Origin: Leptospira sp.
Lineage (GTDB): Bacteria; Spirochaetota; Leptospiria; Leptospirales; Leptospiraceae
Assembly (NCBI GenBank): GCA_027533185.1
Contig: JAPZTS010000006.1
Span: 1-64,000, forward strand
Direction: 5' to 3'
Length of the DNA: 64,000 nucleotides
In this document: positions 26,641-34,625 of the stretch, in pieces
Layout: every line of letters starts with the position of its first letter
Numbering within the stretch: position 1 is the first letter of the stretch
The notes under the pieces: model-generated
Seen by the model: the letters and a program-made list of their open reading frames with translations, nothing else
The model's database searches: none
Told to the model about the DNA's origin: nothing
Translations under genes and position numbers: made by a program

Positions 26641-27773
26641 AAAGTGAATCTGTTTTAAGAATTACAGCAATCATCCATAGAGACCTAGTCGACCGAACCT
26701 TGTCTGCATTGTCCTTGAATGGTGTACAATATGTTCGTTTGGAAGCAGGTCGGTATCCTATCCTCAAAAAACGAGGCCGATTTTTTTTAGACCTCTACTC
26801 AAACCACCCTATCCTTGATACACCTGTTTCCATCCTCGAAATTTTGGTGGATAAACATTCTGAAGATTGGCTCATGAATGTAATAAAAGAGGCAAGTGAG
26901 CTGAATTTACCTGGCCATGGTTCTATCTACTCAGAAGAAATCACTCTCATTCATCCGATTTTTTCTGAGTATGTCTATAAACAGGAACAAGCACCGAGAA
27001 AAAAAATAAAACCTTTTGGATTCGCTAATCTAACAGGCATATTCTGCATTTTACCAAGAGGGAGCGCCGAAACTATTTCTCGTTCTCTTTTGCAAAATGG
27101 AATTGGTGTACCTGCCATTAGTTATGGAACGGGAACGGGAATTCGAGATCGACTCGGGCTACTCCGAATCACAATACCGAAAGAAAAAGAAATCCTGAAG
27201 CTCTGTGTACATTCTTCTGATTCAGAGTTCGTTTTAGATTATATTATTGATATCGGAAAATTGGACCTACCTGGACGGGGATTTATTTTTGAATATCCTG
27301 TTAAAAGAGGATTACTCAACACCAAACTTAGTCTAGAGGGTCTTAAACAAACTGCAAGTATCGATCAAATTATTTCTGCCCTGGATCACCTACATGGAAA
27401 TATGGAATGGAGGAAAAAATCAAACCAGTTCCGCCAAAGTGCGAGATTTCGAAATTATTTCGATGGAGTCAATATACACTTAAATTGCAGTGAAGGAACG
27501 ATAGAATCTGTTTTAGCAATTCTACGAAAAGCTGGCGTTGGTAGTTCGACGATCTCAAAAAATAAAATTCTAGAACTTGCTGAAGAAGGACTCAAAAAAG
27601 ACCTCCAGTATTCACCTGCGAGAGATTCTGCAGACCTCCTCATTCCCAAATCAAGTTTATCGGAAGTTGTAACTCTTTTGGAGGAGATTCACTTTTATGG
27701 AAGAGATTTTGAAGGGATGGTCCAAATTACTGATATACCTCGCGCCTTTTCGTATCAATCGAAACAAAGATGA
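26637..27773 (+). CDS. Protein of three PII-like domains
   Basis: 378 residues, no signal or membrane segment. Three successive repeats of the PII/PII-like fold: residues about 5-110 (ITAIIHRDLVDRTLSALSLNGV, ending NLPGHGSIY), 128-235 (GIFCILPRGSAETISRSLLQNGI, GTGTGIRDRLGLLRITIPKEKE, DLPGRGFIFEYPV) and 240-370, more divergent. The middle unit is closest to the family, with the LPGRGFIF motif after helix 2 and the GTGTG loop where PII proteins have the T-loop base. PII proteins are trimers of one domain; three in a chain could form a monomeric pseudo-trimer. Coupled by ATGA overlap to DUF1538, so it probably gates that transporter in response to a nucleotide or other small ligand. Confidence 0.8.
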   Translation: MKSESVLRITAIIHRDLVDRTLSALSLNGVQYVRLEAGRYPILKKRGRFFLDLYSNHPILDTPVSILEILVDKHSEDWLMNVIKEASELNLPGHGSIYSEEITLIHPIFSEYVYKQEQAPRKKIKPFGFANLTGIFCILPRGSAETISRSLLQNGIGVPAISYGTGTGIRDRLGLLRITIPKEKEILKLCVHSSDSEFVLDYIIDIGKLDLPGRGFIFEYPVKRGLLNTKLSLEGLKQTASIDQIISALDHLHGNMEWRKKSNQFRQSARFRNYFDGVNIHLNCSEGTIESVLAILRKAGVGSSTISKNKILELAEEGLKKDLQYSPARDSADLLIPKSSLSEVVTLLEEIHFYGRDFEGMVQITDIPRAFSYQSKQR

Positions 27774-27864
27774 TTCTATCCGTAGATTTCTGTTAGAGAA
27801 TAACTGTCGGATCTATTCTTTTGGATGTGTAAACGAAAAGGACTTTCTACAAGGATATGTTTGA
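27697..27864 (+). CDS. Possible small ORF overlapping the PII-like gene
   Basis: 55 codons in a different frame, starting with ATG inside the last 26 codons of the PII-like gene and continuing about 90 bases beyond it. GGAGGAG lies ten bases ahead of the ATG. The product would be basic with a short hydrophobic stretch (MEEILKGWSKLLIYLAPF) and end QGYV. The codon choice past the upstream stop looks coding rather than random, but there is no homologue I recognise and it may be chance or a decayed tail. Confidence 0.25.
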   Translation: MEEILKGWSKLLIYLAPFRINRNKDDSIRRFLLENNCRIYSFGCVNEKDFLQGYV

Positions 27865-27881
27865 TGGAGAGATTGGTCCAG

Positions 27882-28385
27882 CTACCCAACTAACCTTTCA
27901 TAGATTTGCAAAAACACAACTCCTAGCCCACCTATTGTCGCTCCAACAATGGGAACACCCAAAAGACGGATAGAAAAATTGGTTGCATCGAGTCTCTTCT
28001 CTAGTGAAGCAAATCGAACGTCCATGGATGTTTGTATGGATTCAAACCGAGCATCCATGGTTGTTTGCATGGACTCAAACCGAGCATCCATAGTTGTTTG
28101 CATGGACTCAAACCGAGCATCCATGGTTGTTTGCATGGATTCAAACCGAGCATCCATGGTTGTTTGCATGGACTCAAATCTTTGGATCATTTCCATTCGC
28201 ATAGACTCAAATCCCGTTCGCATCTCTTGGTGCATCGGAAGAATTTTAGTTTCATGGAAATGGTTCATACCTAGATCTCGTTTCTCTTCCATAGTTTCCA
28301 CAATCCAGTCTTGGATTTCAACCGCGATTTTCGTATCAATATGTGCTTTTTCTAGAATCTGGTAGAGCTTTGGATGTTTAGCCAT
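27882..28385 (-). CDS. Coiled-coil membrane-anchored protein with 11-residue repeats
   Basis: 167 residues. N-terminal KLYQILEKAHIDTKIAVEIQDWIVETMEEKRDL, then about seven 11-residue units of the type FESMQTTMDAR, then RFASLEKRLDATNFSIR and one C-terminal helix (LLGVPIVGATIGGLGVVFLQIY) as membrane anchor. Hydrophobic positions in the unit are spaced 3-4-4, a hendecad, which forms a right-handed or straight coiled coil. A paralogue at 58470 shares both ends but has a different repeat. The general layout resembles Borrelia Bdr and DUF1640-type proteins; function unknown. The ribosome site GAGAGGA is inside a hairpin (28390-28410). Confidence 0.82.
   Translation of the reverse strand: MAKHPKLYQILEKAHIDTKIAVEIQDWIVETMEEKRDLGMNHFHETKILPMHQEMRTGFESMRMEMIQRFESMQTTMDARFESMQTTMDARFESMQTTMDARFESMQTTMDARFESIQTSMDVRFASLEKRLDATNFSIRLLGVPIVGATIGGLGVVFLQIYERLVG
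28021..28185. repeat. Tandem 33-bp repeats (about 5 units) in a coding region
   Basis: Units begin at 28021, 28054, 28087, 28120 and 28153, each 33 bases, differing by one to four bases; the last one diverges after about 25 bases. They encode FESMQTTMDAR on the - strand. In-frame length changes by slippage or recombination would add or remove whole hendecads. No spacers are present, so it is not a CRISPR. Confidence 0.92.
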
Positions 28386-28389
28386 GTTA

Positions 28390-28410
28390 TCCTCTCATAG
28401 GTAGAGAGGA
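28390..28410 (-). promoter_or_regulatory. Hairpin sequestering the ribosome site of the repeat protein
   Basis: On the - strand: TCCTCTC (28410-28404), loop TACCTAT, GAGAGGA (28396-28390), then TAAC and the ATG at 28385. The 7-bp stem is exact and contains the whole Shine-Dalgarno. Translation could be switched by temperature or by a trans-acting factor. The paralogue leader at 59127-59160 has a similar order (CCTCT, then ATG, then AGAG) but with a stem of only four pairs. Confidence 0.5.
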
Positions 28411-28464
28411 AAAATAAGGGATTTGGTCCTTGATTTGGTAGAAATTTCAGACCAAAAAACTTAG

Positions 28465-28508
28465 AAAAAAAATCTCTTCCACCTGAAATTTGGACCATTC
28501 AGGTGGAA
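28465..28508 (-). terminator. Rho-independent terminator of the rpmF-plsX-fabG unit
   Basis: On the - strand: TTCCACCTGAA (28508-28498) pairs with TTCAGGTGGAA (28487-28477) in an 11-bp perfect stem, followed by GAGA and eight T (28472-28465). It lies 18 bases after the fabG stop. Confidence 0.93.
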
Positions 28509-28525
28509 TCAGTGAGATCGAACTC

Positions 28526-29287
28526 TTAGTGTCCCCCGCCTGGCAAGAAACCACCACCATTGATATCCAACACATGTCCCGTGATAAATGAAGATGCATC
28601 GGAAGCCAGGAAGGCAATTCCATTTGCGATATCTTCAGGAAGGCCTGCTCGTTTGAGTGGAATTGCATTTACCATTCCTTGTTTGATGTTTTCTGGTATT
28701 GCCTCAGTCATTTCTGTTGCAATAAAACCTGGAGCGATCGCATTACATCTAACTTTTCTGGAAGCAAGCTCTAATGCTACAGCTTTCGTAAACCCAATTA
28801 CACCTGCTTTGGATGCGGAATAGTTTGTCTGACCTATGTTTCCATTTTCACCAGAAATGGAAGAAAGATTGATGATAGATCCACCATTCTCTTGTTTCAT
28901 CATCACTTTGATTGCCGCTTGTGTACAAAGATACGTGCCAGTTAAATTTACTGCAATAACAGAGTCCCACTGTTCTTTTTTCATACGCATAAGGAGTGTA
29001 TCTCGAGTAATACCGGCGTTGTTTACAAGAATATCAACCGATCCAAATTCTTTTTTAGCGGTGTCGATTAACTTTTGTGCATCTTCTTCAACTGAAACGT
29101 TTGCAATAACAGCAATCGCCTTGTACCCTTTTGATTTCAATTCTTCTGCTGTTGCATTGGTCGTTTCGGGATTCATATCCGCAACAACGATATTTGCACC
29201 AAGCGATGCCAATTTAAGGCATGTTGCCTTTCCGATTCCTCTTGCTCCACCGGTTACGATGGCTGTTTTCCCAGATAAATTGATCAT
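28526..29287 (-). CDS. fabG: 3-oxoacyl-ACP reductase FabG
   Basis: 253 residues, short-chain dehydrogenase. TGGARGIG for NADP(H) near residue 14, NNAGITRD near 90, active-site Ser in SSISGENG, and YSASKAG with the catalytic Tyr and Lys. NNAGITRDTLLMRMK is the FabG form. It reduces 3-oxoacyl-ACP in each elongation cycle. AGAGGA lies ahead of the ATG. It follows plsX by 68 bases, in keeping with the rpmF-plsX-fab operon, but ends in a terminator instead of leading into acpP. The C-terminal GGGFLPGGGH tail is glycine-rich. Confidence 0.93.
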   Translation of the reverse strand: MINLSGKTAIVTGGARGIGKATCLKLASLGANIVVADMNPETTNATAEELKSKGYKAIAVIANVSVEEDAQKLIDTAKKEFGSVDILVNNAGITRDTLLMRMKKEQWDSVIAVNLTGTYLCTQAAIKVMMKQENGGSIINLSSISGENGNIGQTNYSASKAGVIGFTKAVALELASRKVRCNAIAPGFIATEMTEAIPENIKQGMVNAIPLKRAGLPEDIANGIAFLASDASSFITGHVLDINGGGFLPGGGH

Positions 29288-29355
29288 TTTTTGTCCTCTT
29301 TTTTCTATGATACCTTACTTCAAATCTTATGATTCCTCAATGAACTTAACGAGTA

Positions 29356-30375
29356 CTAGGCCTCACCTAATACTAACTTGTGTTCCGCAAGTCTTGACTT
29401 AATTCTTTCATTAATTTTGTATTTGGCACAATCGGCGATGACTCGTACTGCATTTTTGACGGCCAACGCATTGGACGAACCATGTCCAATCATACATATC
29501 CCCTCGACACCTAACAAAAGTGCACCGCCATATTCAGCGTAATCCAATCTTTTTTTAACGGCAGTAAAGGTTGATTTTAAAAGTAGAGCGCCTGTTTGCG
29601 CAAGACTAGATTGTCGAATCGAATTTCGTAAAACATTAAAAATAGATTTTGCCAATCCTTCCGTTGCTTTTAAAACGATATTCCCTGTAAAACCATCACA
29701 GACTACAACGTCTACATCGCGCCCGCTGCCATAGAGGTCTCGACCTTCTACGTTCCCAATAAATTGAAAGGGGATTTTTTTTAATAGTTCGAAAGCCTTG
29801 ATTGTAACTGCATTGCCTTTTTTGTCCTCTTCTCCATTCGAAAGAATTCCTACCTTTGGAGATTCCAAACCAAATAATTCCTTGGAATAAATTTCTCCCA
29901 TCACAGCAAACTGCGCCAAATATTCAGGTTTACAATCTACGTTAGCACCTGCATCTAACAATAAAACAGGTGGTCCTTCTTCTCTAGGAATCGGTGCGGC
30001 AATTGGAGGGCGAAGCACTCCTGGCAAGCGGCCCAAATGTAAAAGGGCAGCGGCCATCGTAGCACCTGTGTTACCTGGTGAAAATACACCAATACATTCT
30101 TTATCAGCCACGAGACGAACTGCTTTTACAATCGATGAGTCTTCCATTGCTCTGACGGCAATAGAAGGAGAATCATTCATACCGATAATTTCTGAGGAAT
30201 GTATGACCCGAATTTTTTCCGTGTCATAGTCAAATTTGAGGAGGATATCTAATAATTCTTGTTCGTCGCCGACAAGAGATACAGAGAGGCCAAGCTCACG
30301 TACAGCAAGCACTGCCCCTTCGACAATACCTTCAGGGCCGTAATCTCCGCTCATGGCGTCCACGGCGACCCACAT
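29356..30375 (-). CDS. plsX: Phosphate acyltransferase PlsX
   Basis: 339 residues. [13 protein letters not shown] at the N-terminus, [48 protein letters not shown] and [17 protein letters not shown] are the PlsX motifs. The enzyme makes acyl-phosphate from acyl-ACP for phospholipid synthesis (with PlsY). It starts five bases after rpmF and belongs to the same transcript. Peripheral membrane protein. Confidence 0.96.
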   Translation of the reverse strand: MWVAVDAMSGDYGPEGIVEGAVLAVRELGLSVSLVGDEQELLDILLKFDYDTEKIRVIHSSEIIGMNDSPSIAVRAMEDSSIVKAVRLVADKECIGVFSPGNTGATMAAALLHLGRLPGVLRPPIAAPIPREEGPPVLLLDAGANVDCKPEYLAQFAVMGEIYSKELFGLESPKVGILSNGEEDKKGNAVTIKAFELLKKIPFQFIGNVEGRDLYGSGRDVDVVVCDGFTGNIVLKATEGLAKSIFNVLRNSIRQSSLAQTGALLLKSTFTAVKKRLDYAEYGGALLLGVEGICMIGHGSSNALAVKNAVRVIADCAKYKINERIKSRLAEHKLVLGEA

Positions 30376-30380
30376 AGTCT

Positions 30381-30581
30381 TTAGTTTTCTTCAGCTGTTT
30401 TTTTAACTTTTTGTGCGACAACTAGTTTTCCCTTATAAAAACCGCAATAAGGGCAAACACGGTGGGAAAGAATAAACGACCCACAATTGGAACAAGGATT
30501 CAAGTTAGGTTTACCAATCGCATGATGGGCTCTTTTGGTTCTAACTTTCGATTTTGATTTACGTCTCTTGGGGACTGCCAT
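30381..30581 (-). CDS. rpmF: 50S ribosomal protein L32
   Basis: 66 residues. [20 protein letters not shown] start and a four-cysteine zinc ribbon CSNC...CPYC, so this is the zinc-binding form. GAGGATAG lies just ahead of the ATG. Directly upstream of plsX, the usual rpmF-plsX pairing. Confidence 0.97.
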   Translation of the reverse strand: MAVPKRRKSKSKVRTKRAHHAIGKPNLNPCSNCGSFILSHRVCPYCGFYKGKLVVAQKVKKTAEEN

Positions 30582-30647
30582 GGCTATCCTCTATGGAATT
30601 CTAACTGATTTTTACTATGATTTCGGTAAGCACTTGGAAAACAATAT

Positions 30648-31262
30648 TTAATTTTCCAGACTCTCAATTAAAGCACGTAGTTCCGAGTGGTTGTTGTAGT
30701 ATGAGGATCGGTTGCAAACGAGTCTTGCTGTGCTGTGTAGAATTGCTTCGATTTCTTTGAGACCATTGGCCTTGAGAGTGCCTCCTGTAGAAACAAGATC
30801 CACGATACAGTCAGAAAGACCAACTATGGGAGCTAGCTCTATCGATCCGTACAATTTGATAATCTCACAAGAGATCCCTTTGGAAAAAAAATACTCCCGA
30901 GTGAGAACGGGATACTTAGTTGCGACCTTTACCTTGGATCTCTTAGCAAAGAGGTCAAAATCAGGGAAACTCGCCAGAGAGAGCCTGCAGGCACCTAATT
31001 TCAGATCCACGGGAGTAATTAGATCATACTTCCCTTCTCTAATTATGTCCCATCCAACGATACCTGCATCGGCAGCCGCTTCTTCCACATAGGTGCATAC
31101 ATCTTGGGACCTTACAAACAAAAGCCGAAGTTTCCCATCACTCGATGTAAATGTTAGTTCTTTAGAATTTTCTTGTGGAATCGAGGAGAGCCAACCCTTT
31201 TTCATTAGGAGGTCAGCACTCTCTTCTGCTAGCCTGCCTTTGGGAAGCGCAAGCGTTAGCAT
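30648..31262 (-). CDS. hisG: ATP phosphoribosyltransferase, short form
   Basis: 204 residues: the short HisG form without the C-terminal regulatory domain, which needs HisZ for activity and feedback. [16 protein letters not shown] at the start, [14 protein letters not shown], and [14 protein letters not shown] with the PRPP-binding loop are present. It catalyses the first step of histidine synthesis. No other his gene and no hisZ in the window. It begins three bases after the TPR gene, an unusual partner. Confidence 0.93.
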   Translation of the reverse strand: MLTLALPKGRLAEESADLLMKKGWLSSIPQENSKELTFTSSDGKLRLLFVRSQDVCTYVEEAAADAGIVGWDIIREGKYDLITPVDLKLGACRLSLASFPDFDLFAKRSKVKVATKYPVLTREYFFSKGISCEIIKLYGSIELAPIVGLSDCIVDLVSTGGTLKANGLKEIEAILHSTARLVCNRSSYYNNHSELRALIESLEN

Positions 31263-31265
31263 AAT

Positions 31266-32012
31266 CTAAGTTTTCCCGAGTTTGAGTAAGAGATAGGAAG
31301 AAAGGAGTTTTACTTCTTCTAGTGTCTCTCCACCTTCTAGTTTTAAAGCTTTTTCTAAATATTGTTTTGCTTGTGCTTTATCTCCAGTAAGAGATGCAAG
31401 TCTGCCAGTTTGGTAAAAAGACCAAGCCTTAAATCCATTTAACTCACGTGCAGTTTCCAAAACAGTAGATGCAATTTTATAATTCTCTAACGACTTTGGT
31501 AGGTTGTTTTCTTTTTCTCGATAATTGCCTGCGATGTAAAAATAGAAACCTTTCATTTCTTTCGGAGTATCAATTTTTTTACCAGCATTCTCAAGATATT
31601 CAGCTGCCTTTCCAAATTCACCTTTTTCGGCATATAGTTTGGATAAGTCTTTCCAAACCCGAAGCTCCATCTTACCCGTGCTTTGGTCCTTCAAAAAGGT
31701 TTCTAGACCTTGGATCTTTAAATCAAGGCTGGAATTGGACTTTTGATTTTTGGCATTCAGATCTTCTAGAGTAACAGTCTCCTTCTGGAAGAGATAGTCT
31801 CGGTATTCAAAAAATCCAATCACAGAAGCCAAAACCAAAACAACCGCACCTAATGAAATAAATACGGTCTTACGATTTTTTGCTAAAAATTTTGTAAACT
31901 TTAGAAAAAGTAATTCTGCTTTTGAACCCTCAAAATCAGCGAACTCATCCTTTTGGATGAGTTCTTCTTCTCTTTTTTTATCGATAATGTTTTTTTTGTG
32001 AAACTTATCCAT
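31266..32012 (-). CDS. Membrane-anchored TPR protein
   Basis: 248 residues. A charged cytosolic head of about 48 residues, one helix (TVFISLGAVVLVLASVIGFFEY), then a periplasmic part with about three TPR units (RVWKDLSKLYAEKGEFGKAAEYLENA and two more). The layout, with a short N-terminal tail, one helix and a TPR domain, is that of YfgM-like ancillary proteins. It lies four bases after rpsA and three before hisG. A role in envelope protein biogenesis is plausible, not shown. Confidence 0.78.
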   Translation of the reverse strand: MDKFHKKNIIDKKREEELIQKDEFADFEGSKAELLFLKFTKFLAKNRKTVFISLGAVVLVLASVIGFFEYRDYLFQKETVTLEDLNAKNQKSNSSLDLKIQGLETFLKDQSTGKMELRVWKDLSKLYAEKGEFGKAAEYLENAGKKIDTPKEMKGFYFYIAGNYREKENNLPKSLENYKIASTVLETARELNGFKAWSFYQTGRLASLTGDKAQAKQYLEKALKLEGGETLEEVKLLSSYLLLKLGKT

Positions 32013-32016
32013 AAAA

Positions 32017-33717
32017 CTACTTGTTCTGATTGAGATTCATAAATGAGCCAATGGATTCACGTGAAGGTTGGTTGTCTTCCTTCATGTATTTTGCCATTTC
32101 TTCTCTTTCTACAGCCTTATCAAAGTCTTTAATGGAAAGAGAGATCTTTTTATTATTGGGTTCAATTTTCACTACAACCGTTCGAACTTGTTCTCCAACT
32201 TTATAGAGCTCTTCCAATTTGATATTTCTACCATCCGGTATCTCAGAAATATGAACCAAACCTTCGTAACCTGGTTCCACTTCAACGAACACTCCAAAAC
32301 TAACGATGGATTTTACTTTTCCTTCAACTAATGTGCCTGGCGGGTATTTTTTGCGAAGGGCTTCGTAAGGATGCTCAGACAATTGTTTGAGGCCACAAGA
32401 AATCCTCTGTGCATCTAGGTTGACATCAAGAATTTTATATTGAACCGATTGGCCTTTTTTCAAAAGATTCAAAGGATTCTTTTCTTTTTCATCCCATGTA
32501 ATGTCTGATATGTGAATTAGACCTTCGATTCCAGCTTCCACTTCCACAAAGGCACCGTATTTTGTAATGCCAGTGATTTTGCCTTCCAATACATTCCCCG
32601 CTCTAACATTCGCAGAGAGAGAATCCCACGGGTTGGGTAGAAGTTGTTTGAGGCCGAGAGAAAGCCTACGCGCTTCGAAATCAATGTCCAAAATTTCGGA
32701 ATCTACTTCTTGTCCTTTTTTTAATACATCTTTTGGATGCGGTGGTTTTTTTGCCCAAGAAAGTTCTGTAGTATGAATAAGTCCTTCTAAACCTTCTTTC
32801 AATTCAACAAACGCACCGAAGTTGGTAAGAGAAGTTACGATTCCTCGAACGACCATACCTTTTTCGAGTTCTTTTTTTGCCCAACCCCAGGGATCTTCAT
32901 ACAGCTGTTTGATGCCAAGGGATAGTTTGTTGTTTTCTTTATCGATTTCGAGAACGATTGATTCTACTTCTGCACCGATTTGGAAGTACTGTTTGAATGG
33001 TGCGAATTTTTTATATGAAATATCATTTTGTCTGAGGAGTCCAACCACTTCGTGAACAGATAAGAACACTCCAAAGTTTGCAATCTTAACAACCTTACCA
33101 GTTACTTTATCGCCAACTTTTACTTTACCAAGTAATTCTTCCCATTTTTCTCCATTGATTTCATCCAAAAGATTTTTCCTGGACACAACTCCTGTTCTTG
33201 TCTTTTCGTTGAGTTCAATGATTTTAAATTGGAATTCTTTGCCTCCGTCCGTTGCTTCTTTAAAGCGAACGCCGACATGGGATGCAGGTAGGAATAATTG
33301 GATTCCTTCACTTTCGACCAAATAACCTTTGTTCTTCACCTCTCCAGCCAGTTTCCCTGAGAGTGGATAGTTGTTAGCATTTGCATCTTTTATGGTTTCC
33401 CAGCCGACTCTTTGGTCCGCTTCCTTTTTCGAAAGGACACAATAACCATCTACCCTTCTTTTTATGATCGCACTTACTTTCTCACCACGTTTTGGGTTTT
33501 CAGAAAAGTCTTCACGAGGAACACGAGCTTCTAGTTTTTCGCCGATATCGAGAAAAACTGTATCGCCGATTACATCGACAACAGTTCCTTCAATAAGGAC
33601 TCCTTTGCCTGCTGTGTTTTCTTGTTCTTGTGACTGCGATTGCGATTCCCACTTTTCTAGAAGTTCTCCGAAAGAAGCGGTCTCATTTTTGGGGGAGGAT
33701 GGGTTGGTTGAATTCAA
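32017..33717 (-). CDS. rpsA: 30S ribosomal protein S1
   Basis: 566 residues with six S1 domains: typical units such as [84 protein letters not shown] and [29 protein letters not shown]. It binds mRNA leaders on the small subunit. The start is a TTG (33717) with no strong ribosome site, unusual for such an abundant protein. It follows cmk, as in many bacteria. Confidence 0.94.
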   Translation of the reverse strand: MNSTNPSSPKNETASFGELLEKWESQSQSQEQENTAGKGVLIEGTVVDVIGDTVFLDIGEKLEARVPREDFSENPKRGEKVSAIIKRRVDGYCVLSKKEADQRVGWETIKDANANNYPLSGKLAGEVKNKGYLVESEGIQLFLPASHVGVRFKEATDGGKEFQFKIIELNEKTRTGVVSRKNLLDEINGEKWEELLGKVKVGDKVTGKVVKIANFGVFLSVHEVVGLLRQNDISYKKFAPFKQYFQIGAEVESIVLEIDKENNKLSLGIKQLYEDPWGWAKKELEKGMVVRGIVTSLTNFGAFVELKEGLEGLIHTTELSWAKKPPHPKDVLKKGQEVDSEILDIDFEARRLSLGLKQLLPNPWDSLSANVRAGNVLEGKITGITKYGAFVEVEAGIEGLIHISDITWDEKEKNPLNLLKKGQSVQYKILDVNLDAQRISCGLKQLSEHPYEALRKKYPPGTLVEGKVKSIVSFGVFVEVEPGYEGLVHISEIPDGRNIKLEELYKVGEQVRTVVVKIEPNNKKISLSIKDFDKAVEREEMAKYMKEDNQPSRESIGSFMNLNQNK

Positions 33718-33737
33718 TGGTTACCAGGATACAAAAC

Positions 33738-34481
33738 TTAGATTTGCCCAGAAGGTGAAACTTTGGACAGGATAGTATTTAGGACAGTTTCCCTATCGAG
33801 GGTGCTGGTGTCAATACGGATTGCGTCAGGAGCCTGTTTGAGAGGTGCTACGATCCTTGAGGTGTCACTTTCGTCCCGAGCGACGATCTCCTCATGGATA
33901 TGATTTAGATCTGCTTTGAACCCCTTTTCGACCAATTCTTCATACCGACGTTTGGCACGAACTTCCACAGAAGCTGTCAAAAAGAATTTAAATTTAGATT
34001 TGGGAAAAACTTCCGTGCCAATATCACGTCCGTCCATAACGAGTTTGTGGGTTTTGGCAAAATCTCGGATCTTTTGGTTGATGAATTCGCGGAAAGCTCT
34101 TTTGGGAGCGATATATTTGATCTTTTTCGTGATCTCTGGGTCTCGGATCTCTTTCGAAATGTCTCGGTCACCAAGAAAGATCAAATTCTCTTCTGTAGGA
34201 GAAAGTTCACAGTGTAATGGAATGTCTGAAAGCTTAAATCCAAATTCTTTTTCCTCCGACTCTAAGAGTGCTGCATCCGCCAACTTTTCTGTGTAATAGG
34301 GAAAGCGTGATTCATCTGAGTTGGATTTGGAGAATGTCTCAAAAAGATAAAGTGTAAGGCCACGGTAAAAGGCGCCTGAGTCGAGATATAAAATCCCAAG
34401 TTTTTTTGCGACGAGTCTTGCGATTGTGCTCTTCCCAGAGCCTGCTGGACCATCGATTGCAATTACATGATCAGTATACAT
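33738..34481 (-). CDS. cmk: Cytidylate kinase
   Basis: 247 residues. AIDGPAGSGKSTIARLVAKKLGILYLDSGAFYRG is the Cmk P-loop and substrate motif; MDGRDIGTEVFPKSKFKFFLTASVEVRAKRR is the second motif. It makes CDP/dCDP from CMP/dCMP. It precedes rpsA by 20 bases. A histidine-kinase gene of the opposite orientation now sits between it and aroA, although aroA-cmk-rpsA is a common bacterial order. Confidence 0.95.
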   Translation of the reverse strand: MYTDHVIAIDGPAGSGKSTIARLVAKKLGILYLDSGAFYRGLTLYLFETFSKSNSDESRFPYYTEKLADAALLESEEKEFGFKLSDIPLHCELSPTEENLIFLGDRDISKEIRDPEITKKIKYIAPKRAFREFINQKIRDFAKTHKLVMDGRDIGTEVFPKSKFKFFLTASVEVRAKRRYEELVEKGFKADLNHIHEEIVARDESDTSRIVAPLKQAPDAIRIDTSTLDRETVLNTILSKVSPSGQI

Positions 34482-34578
34482 GGATTCACTCCCAATCCCT
34501 CCAAGTTAAGGAAAGTTTTTCCTAAGTCGACTGATAATTTTGATAGAACTGTTTGTTATCGATTTTGTAGCAATTGCC

Positions 34579-34607
34579 TTGACACTTGCTTTAGTATCCG
34601 TTAGTTT
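34579..34607 (+). promoter_or_regulatory. Candidate promoter for the histidine kinase
   Basis: Perfect TTGACA at 34579-34584, 17-base spacer, then TAGTTT at 34602-34607, three of six to TATAAT. The -10 is poor, so the promoter may need an activator. CAATTGC occurs at 34571 and again just before the ATG. Confidence 0.3.
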
Positions 34608-34625
34608 TAGGTTTCAATTGCAATC

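Noticed and set aside
28021..28185. Possible CRISPR-like array of 33-bp repeats
   Set aside because: Units abut with no spacers, keep a single reading frame and match a coiled-coil protein with a paralogue. No cas gene nearby.
27949..28365. Open frames on the + strand across the 33-bp repeats, and similarly 58492-59103 on the + strand
   Set aside because: They are the complement of repetitive coding sequence. The - strand frames have ribosome sites, paralogous ends and a membrane anchor; the + strand products have no sensible domain.
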